Origin: Chara braunii
Taxonomy: Eukaryota > Streptophyta > Charophyceae > Charales > Characeae
DNA length: 36,152 nt
Reading direction: 5' to 3'
NCBI GenBank assembly: GCA_003427395.1
Contig: BFEA01000228.1
Coordinates: forward strand, 1,162,027 to 1,198,178
Every line of letters begins with the position of its first letter. Within the stretch, counting starts at the first letter, position 1. This document shows, one piece after another, positions 31,184-36,152 of this stretch. Under the pieces are notes generated by a model. It was not told the origin of the DNA, searched no databases, and saw only the letters and a program-made list of their open reading frames with translations. The position numbers and the translations under genes are program-made.

Positions 31184-31434
31184 GGCCCGCCTGAATGAGC
31201 CCGGCTGATCAGCGACTCAATATAAAGCCCGCCTGAATGGGCCTGGCTGAACAGCAACAAGCTTAGAGGAAAGGGCCCGTCTGAAGGGGCCTAGCAAAAA
31301 TACTTCAACAATCTCGGGAAGTGGGCCCGCCTGAAGGGGCCCGGTTGAATCAACAACTCAATCTCAAGTAGACCCGCCTGAAGGGTTCGACTGAACAACA
31401 ACAATCTCAAGTAGGCCCGCCTGAAGGGGCCCGA
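31184..31434 (+). repeat. Hairpin array IV: six units, 42-50-bp spacing
   Basis: The word CCGCCTGAA (once CCGTCTGAA) recurs with centres at 31188, 31230, 31278, 31328, 31375 and 31418. It is flanked by G/C arms that stay complementary while changing: GCCC/GGGC, GGGCC/GGCCT-type, GGCCC/GGGCC, and ACCC/GGGT in the fifth unit, where a G-C pair is replaced by A-T. The linkers share CAACTCAATCTCAAGTAG. Confidence 0.7.
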
Positions 31435-31774
31435 CTGAATCAGCACCTCAATCAATGAAACATCTCATGCACAGGGACCAGTCGTAAGTGTTGAATGTAC
31501 TGGGGCTAGACTGAACCAGGTCATCCGTGCAGGGACTGAACTGCCAATGCTCCCTGTGCGAGGGAAAATATCATGTGCATGAGGTGTTGCTGATCAGCAA
31601 GGAAATAAATCAACGGGAGCGTGATGGCAAATCATCTCAGCTAGCAATCCTATGCTCGGACGCACTCAAACGACAATATTCAGCCTGTGCGCACACATAT
31701 CCAGCGCAAGTGCACATGGGCGTGCACTCAAATAATGAAACTCAGCCTGGGCACTCATGGGCGCACTCTCTAAT

Positions 31775-32155
31775 GGCAATGCCAAGCTTGGGCGCACGTG
31801 GGCGCGCATTCTAACTGCTATACCAAGCTTGGGTGCGCATGTGCACGCACTCTAACTGCTATACCAAGCTTGGGCGCACATGTGCGCGCACTCTAACTGC
31901 TATATCAAGCTTGGGCGCGCATGGGTGCGCACTCTAATATCAATATCGAGCTTGGGCGCGCACTCTCAAGCTTGGACGCGCATGGGCGCGCTCTCTAACA
32001 GCAATATCAAGCTTGGGCGCGCATGGGCGTGCACTCTCAAGCTTGGGCGCGCATAGGCGCGCTCTCTAACAGCAATATCAAGCTTGGGCGCGCATGAACG
32101 CCCACTCTCAAGCTTAAGCGCGCATGGGCGCGCAATATTTGGTCTGGGCGCGCCG
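31775..32155 (+). repeat. GC-rich tandem array, 41-bp basic period
   Basis: AAGCTTGGGCGCGCATGGGC-type units start at 31784, 31825, 31866, 31907, 31948, 31968, 32009, 32039, 32080 and 32110. Spacings are 41 bp with shortened 20- and 30-bp variants lacking the TAACAGCAATATC linker. Weaker relatives extend upstream to about 31680. Several units contain GCGCACATGTGCGC-type palindromes. Minus-strand frames rich in Ala/Arg/Pro are repeat products. Confidence 0.85.
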
Positions 32156-32635
32156 TCGCACATTTTCCAGTCGAGCCTCTCAGGGCGACCGGGAAGCCAA
32201 CAGGCTGTCGCGCATGATTTTTGAATGTGAGTTGCAATAAATAAAATAAATTAAATAATGCAAATCCCTTCCTGTTGTGTGCGTCCGCCTTCGAGCGAGA
32301 CCCTTCAATTTCGGTCTTCACCGGTCCCCGGTCTTAGGAATCTTTTATTTTGATTCGGAACAACAGAAAATTATGCAAATAATAATCATAAAATTATGGG
32401 ATGCTATGCATGCATCAATTATGTCAATCGGAATTTGAGAACTGTGACAAAGCATCCACAAAGGCAATTATCAAGCAAGAGTAATGCAGAAAATAAGACT
32501 GACTGACTCGAGCAAGGACATGGGCAATTGAATGAGGGAAGAATGAGAACTCATAATAATCTTCAGAAAATACATGTGAACGGACATGGTCAGCACCTCT
32601 CAAGAGTCCTCACTCATCTCTCAGGTCAGTCTCTC
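32156..32635. other. No gene recognised
   Basis: AT-rich spacer between the tandem array and the decayed frame that ends at 32636. It would be the 3' flank of that minus-strand frame. No polyadenylation or splice signal stands out. Confidence 0.5.
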
Positions 32636-33496
32636 TCAATCTCTTTTCGTTGATCTTCTCTGGTGCCGTGACCCACGCCCACGTACAATCTGAGACTGAG
32701 GCTTCGTGACAAAAAGCCACCTGTAGCCAGCAAGCTCTGAACACGACCATCCAAGGCACATGACATGATAGTCAACCATGGAGCAAAACTCCTCCCACAA
32801 GGTACGCAGCCCATCCACTGAAAAGACCCATCGTCTGAGGTAGGGGTACTCGGTGGGCTCTGTCAACGCGTCAATTTCGATCGCCGCAAGAGAGATATAC
32901 CTCTTTGCCAAGCTGATCACATCCAACCAACTTGTACCATCTGTAAGAAGAAAAGGGACTGGAGGCCTAAGATAGTCAGTATAGAGCATAGGCCCGAAGC
33001 TGCGGATCAGCGTAGTGCCACTCTCATCGAGCTCTCTTTCTCTCTGCTCAAGTTATTCAGTGACTGTGATCTAGACTGGATCAAAAAGCTCATGAGTCTC
33101 CTTGCCCTTCTTCAGGTAAGGCTTTAGATTGTGGATAGTGTCATCAACAAAACTGGTTTGGACAATGAAGATTGACAGATCTCCCTGTCTGAAACCGATG
33201 GCACGAACATACTGATAATGGAATGTCTCCTTGCATGAAATCCGGTTGAGGTTGGTCAACACTGACTCACTGACCGGTGCAGACTGAACTGTGCTCATCA
33301 GTGCCCTTGCCCGTACAAACTGACTAAATAATCCGTGAGTGGTTGCCGAACTGACTGCAGGAAGCAAATTGCTGAAGAACTGATTATTGAACTGATCGCC
33401 AATAATGACTGATTGCTAAATGCCCGGATAAAGTGAGGTGTTCCTGTTCAGAGGCAAGACACTCACGGTTGGCTGCCAATGGTCCTCCTTGCTTCC
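32636..33496 (-). pseudogene. Decayed reading frame, 286 codons, three internal stops
   Basis: A single minus-strand frame runs from 33496 to 32636 with in-frame stops only at 33416-33418 (TAG), 33071-33073 (TAG) and 33053-33055 (TAA). Protein-like sequence continues unbroken across all three: L-P-L-N-R-N-T-S-L-Y-P-G before the first, F-V-R-A-R-A-L-M and R-A-I-G-F-R-Q-G-D-L-S-I-F in the middle, and L-I-R-S-F-G-P-M-L-Y-T-D-Y, P-F-L-L-T-D-G-T-S-W and Y-L-R-R-W-V-F-S after the last. It ends in a basic tail. The three stops are each one C-to-T change from a Gln codon. The frame begins 34 bp inside the 3' end of the 84-codon ORF upstream, in the -1 register, like a gag-pol overlap, but no slippery heptamer is seen. 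Family not recognised. Confidence 0.5.
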
Positions 33497-33717
33497 TCAA
33501 CAGTACCCTCAGAGCTTATGGTGGCACATAATTTGCCATTCTTATCGTGCAAGTAGTACATGTACTCGATCTTAGTACGATTCNTCACGAGGGTCAGTGC
33601 ATGTTCCATCATCATAGCAGTCAGCTGATTGTATTCCTCAACTGCACTCTCCCTCCAGGTCTATGCAGTGCTCTGATACATTAAACAGGAGACTCTAACT
33701 GTGTTGCTGTTCTCCAT
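33463..33717 (-). pseudogene. 84-codon ORF, paralogue 2, one internal TAG
   Basis: ATG at 33717 to TGA at 33463, interrupted by a TAG at codon 19 (33661-33663). An N at 33584 leaves codon 45 unresolved. The C-terminal half reads K-I-E-Y-M-Y-Y-L-H-D, N-G-K-L, S-S-E-G-T-V-E-E-A. It aligns without gaps to the ORF at 34728-34982, also exactly 84 codons plus stop, with about 12 identities in the 27 residues 50-76. The pattern of beta-like I-E-Y-x-Y-Y, a turn N/D-G-K-L and then an amphipathic stretch suggests a small alpha/beta fold. It may be the N-terminal part of the product that continues in the overlapping -1 frame. Family not recognised. Confidence 0.5.
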
Positions 33718-34727
33718 ATTCTCTCCGAATTNTCACTACATCAGTTCACCCAACTCGAGACTGGTGACTCTTGGATGATCAGGGCATGAAAAGCTATTAG
33801 GTAGATTGTTGATTGGCTGCTGAATGATTGCTAACTGGTTGCTAACTGATTGCTGACCTGGTTGCTGGTTGATAGCTAACTGTGAAAGCTGAATACCACT
33901 GAGATCCTTATCAGAGCACTGACCGAGTGTCAATCAAATGTCTGTCAACTGCTGGTTAACGCCTGATTGAAAACTGAATATCACTGATTAATTGTTGATG
34001 GGAAAATGACGGACTAAATACTGCTCAGATGCCTGCAGATCGAGCGCTAGTTGAGCACTGTCCAAGTGATGATAATGGATTGATTAAGCGCTAGCCAAAT
34101 GCTGATGATCTGATTTGGATGACAGTTGAAAACAAACTTGGATAGTCACCGAAGACAGGTTTCTGAGAACTGATTAATTGCAAATCTGAAAGTGGATTGA
34201 CTGCTGCTTGCCGATTTAGAAACTGACCGGCCTTTTCACCTCAGTTCTTTATCAGAAATTACACTGAATAAGACACGAGGTACTGAGCAATACTCAACAG
34301 AAGAAAAGTTACCAATAGGAGAAGTTGGATACTGATTAAATAAATGACCGAATAGCGATTAATGTAAGGATCAAGTAGTGACCGAGTGGCTGCTGAATAC
34401 TGTTCCAAACACTGTTCATAACACTGCCCTGAATGCTGCTCTGAGTACTGAGTATTACTCAAAGTACTGTACTGAGAATTGCCCTCAAGAGCTGCCTTTA
34501 AAAGAGCAGTCATCTGAATGTCAATTCTAGTTGCTGTTTTAATCACCGCTGTGAATCCTGTGTCTCAGGTTTCTGGTCTCTTGTCGCTGGAGGCTGTTTT
34601 CTAGTTACCTGAATACGCACTGAATACCTGGGTTGCGAACTCTGGTATCTTCATGCCACGAGAAAAGAGACTACTAAGTACCACTGTTTAAATGCTGGTA
34701 GAGTTCCGGAACTAATAGTTTTGTACA
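33718..34727. repeat. CTGATT/CTGCTGA-rich degenerate spacer
   Basis: Short words of the kind TTGCTAACTGATTGCTGA and TACTGA recur densely, especially at about 33800-33990 and 34380-34470. A minus-strand frame at 34259-34546 is Gln/Ser/Tyr-rich because of these words, followed by a hydrophobic stretch. I treat it as repeat-derived. An N lies at 33732. Confidence 0.55.
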
Positions 34728-34982
34728 CTACTGGGCCCTCGCGAGTTCCCCCTTGGCCTGTTTCACGCTCTCAAGCGAGGAGCCAGTGCTGTGCAATTTG
34801 CCATCCGATCCGTAAAAGTAAACCACATATTCAATATATTCCTCTGCTTCTATCGTCTGAACTGCATATTCACGTTGAACCTGCCTATGGGAGTCCATAT
34901 CCAGGTACGCTTCCTCCTCTCATCCTCTCTTTTTGTCCCTGACAGAGCTGCTCTTTACAACTAGCACCTCACTACCCTTCAT
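34728..34982 (-). pseudogene. 84-codon ORF, paralogue 1, one internal TGA
   Basis: ATG at 34982 to TAG at 34728, with a TGA at codon 21 (34920-34922). The rest is clearly protein-like: R-E-Y-A-V-Q-T-I-E-A-E-E, then Y-I-E-Y-V-V-Y-F-Y-G, D-G-K-L-H-S-T-G-S-S and V-K-Q-A-K-G-E-L-A. It matches the ORF at 33463-33717 in length and order, so the two are tandem paralogues 1.26 kb apart on the same strand. The internal TGA aligns with a Trp (TGG) codon of the partner and could come from TGG or CGA. Alternatively the true start lies beyond it. Family not recognised. Confidence 0.5.
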
Positions 34983-36152
34983 ATTTTCCCCGATAATCTA
35001 AGCTGCTAGAGCCGATCAGAGTCCAGACTTCAGACCACTAATCCTGATGGATAACTAATTGGAGTATTAAGTGCAGGCCTCTTTTGTCTTGGTGATATAA
35101 CAGCCAAACCTGAGAAATAAGTTCGCGACTGATTTTCCGAGTATTATCTGAATTCTGGAGTAGTCTGAGTTTTTTGGGTCTATTTGTTCGTCTGTCAATT
35201 TCCACGCTTGAGTCTGCTGAAAATTGTCTCGGTCCGTTACTGACTAAATTTGCGAGAGTCGAGTTTCGTTGCTCTAGAGGAAAAAAAAAAGGCCAACCAC
35301 AACACCGCATATGACTGTCTCTGCTTGTTCACAGAAGTCTCAGGGCTCTAACGGCTTGCCAACGAAGTTCGTCCTGTCGCTCACCCGTTTTCAATCAGGC
35401 CAAAGCCCAATTAGTAGGAGCCCAATCAAAGAGATAAACATCACTCAGAACTTATCGTTTTGCTCCCCTCACGCAGTGTTGATTGATGTTACCACTGACT
35501 GAGCGTCCCGAGGTCGACATTCGAGTCCCTCCTTCCGATGACGAGTTAGGTGAACACAGGGCTTTCGTGCCGGGTTAGGTGAACCAATTTTCATTGCAGC
35601 GTTAGACAAAAATAGAGGAAGTAGCCAAATAACTCATAAATATGCTCGGTTTAATGTATGCTTCTACAACGAGATCGTTAGTTCGTGTCCAGGATCACTT
35701 TGAAGGTCAGATTCCCTGCATAAGAGCTTGCTGGCAATCCCTCAGGTAAGACACTGCTCATATAGTCTTAGTTAATTATCGAGTTAGTCCCCAAAGACGC
35801 AGCACAGAAAAGGTCTTTCACTGTCGAGTGTGGCGATTGAGGCGGATACTGTTCTCATTTAAATCCGGTCTGATAAATACAAGAGCATGGTAAACTCATA
35901 CATGGCTCCTAAGTTTCGACCACTCTCAACCGGAGTACAAGGTAGAATGAAATTAGGCCGTTTAGAAAGCAAACTCTTATTCGCAAAACCCTCAAGGTAT
36001 GATTGAGACTCTTCCCACCATAGTAGGAAAAACTCAGGCCGCACGCTAGTCACCGTCAAGTAGAAACTTGGTAAGAATATTCTTAGCATAGACTTTCTCT
36101 TTCCCATTTATCCAAAGAAGGCAAAACCATATAACGATGCAGGGAAATCATC
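34983..36152. other. No gene recognised
   Basis: Would be the 5' flank of the minus-strand frames. I searched for a tRNA-complementary primer site and an LTR in minus orientation and found nothing convincing. Short frames on both strands have no recognisable motif. Confidence 0.5.

Noticed and set aside
33071-33367. Possible similarity to Mediator subunit MED18 (F-x-Y-Q-Y-V-x-x-I-G-F-R-Q-G pattern)
   Set aside because: Only about 15 residues resemble the MED18 core. The frame continues far beyond where MED18 ends, and the context is decayed repeats. Too weak to call.
35789-35807. Candidate primer site in minus orientation (TCCCCAAAGACGCAGCACA)
   Set aside because: It matches the reverse of the tRNA-Asp PBS poorly, needs an indel and is not followed by an LTR end.

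Overview
This window looks like repeat-dense intergenic DNA from a eukaryotic nuclear genome, most likely a plant or streptophyte alga. There are no operons, no bacterial gene packing, no rRNA genes and no long intact gene. Instead it holds microsatellites, foldback elements, a plant-type LTR with a degraded tRNA-Asp primer site, tRNA-derived fragments and many decayed coding fragments. One fragment (3249-3683) recalls, from memory, a gag/LINE ORF1-like domain of charophyte algae. The species is a guess, and the two N bases show this is draft assembly.

Layout. 0-2.6 kb: a GC-rich foldback with nested inverted arms (263-1183), a tRNA-like T arm and a dispersed AT-rich direct repeat. 2.6-6.4 kb: a gag/ORF1-like fragment running into repeat family A (copy 1). 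6.4-9.6 kb: a foldback MITE-like element, a 75-nt tRNA-like sequence and a hairpin-rich tract. 9.6-11.8 kb: an open frame followed by a 1.9-kb element with inverted ends. 11.8-14.6 kb: purine/pyrimidine-skewed DNA, microsatellites and a CA-rich minisatellite. 15.2-15.7 kb: an array of hairpins. 16.05-26.39 kb: two direct copies of repeat family B, probably LTRs, the first followed by a PBS. The interval between them carries repeat A copy 2, another hairpin array, a (GA)n tract, a 168-bp tandem repeat and one decayed minus-strand reading frame. 27.4-32.2 kb: four successive tandem arrays, three of which encode hairpins. 30.0-35.0 kb: minus-strand decayed frames, including two paralogous 84-codon ORFs.

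The most unusual signal is the recurring hairpin arrays (about 15.2, 19.8, 28.3 and 31.2 kb, with related hairpins at 5.3-5.7 kb). Within an array the central segment is conserved, while the flanking stem changes sequence from unit to unit and stays self-complementary. That pattern of compensatory change points to selection on, or generation through, a folded DNA or RNA structure. I know of no named family for it.

The decayed frames share one signature. Seven in-frame stops in otherwise protein-like frames can all be explained as C-to-T changes of CAG, CAA or CGA, and three of the four PBS mismatches are also C-to-T. This suggests methylation-driven decay of silenced elements, though a changed genetic code (TAR = Gln) would also fit six of the seven stops. 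All identities and alignments here were made by eye.
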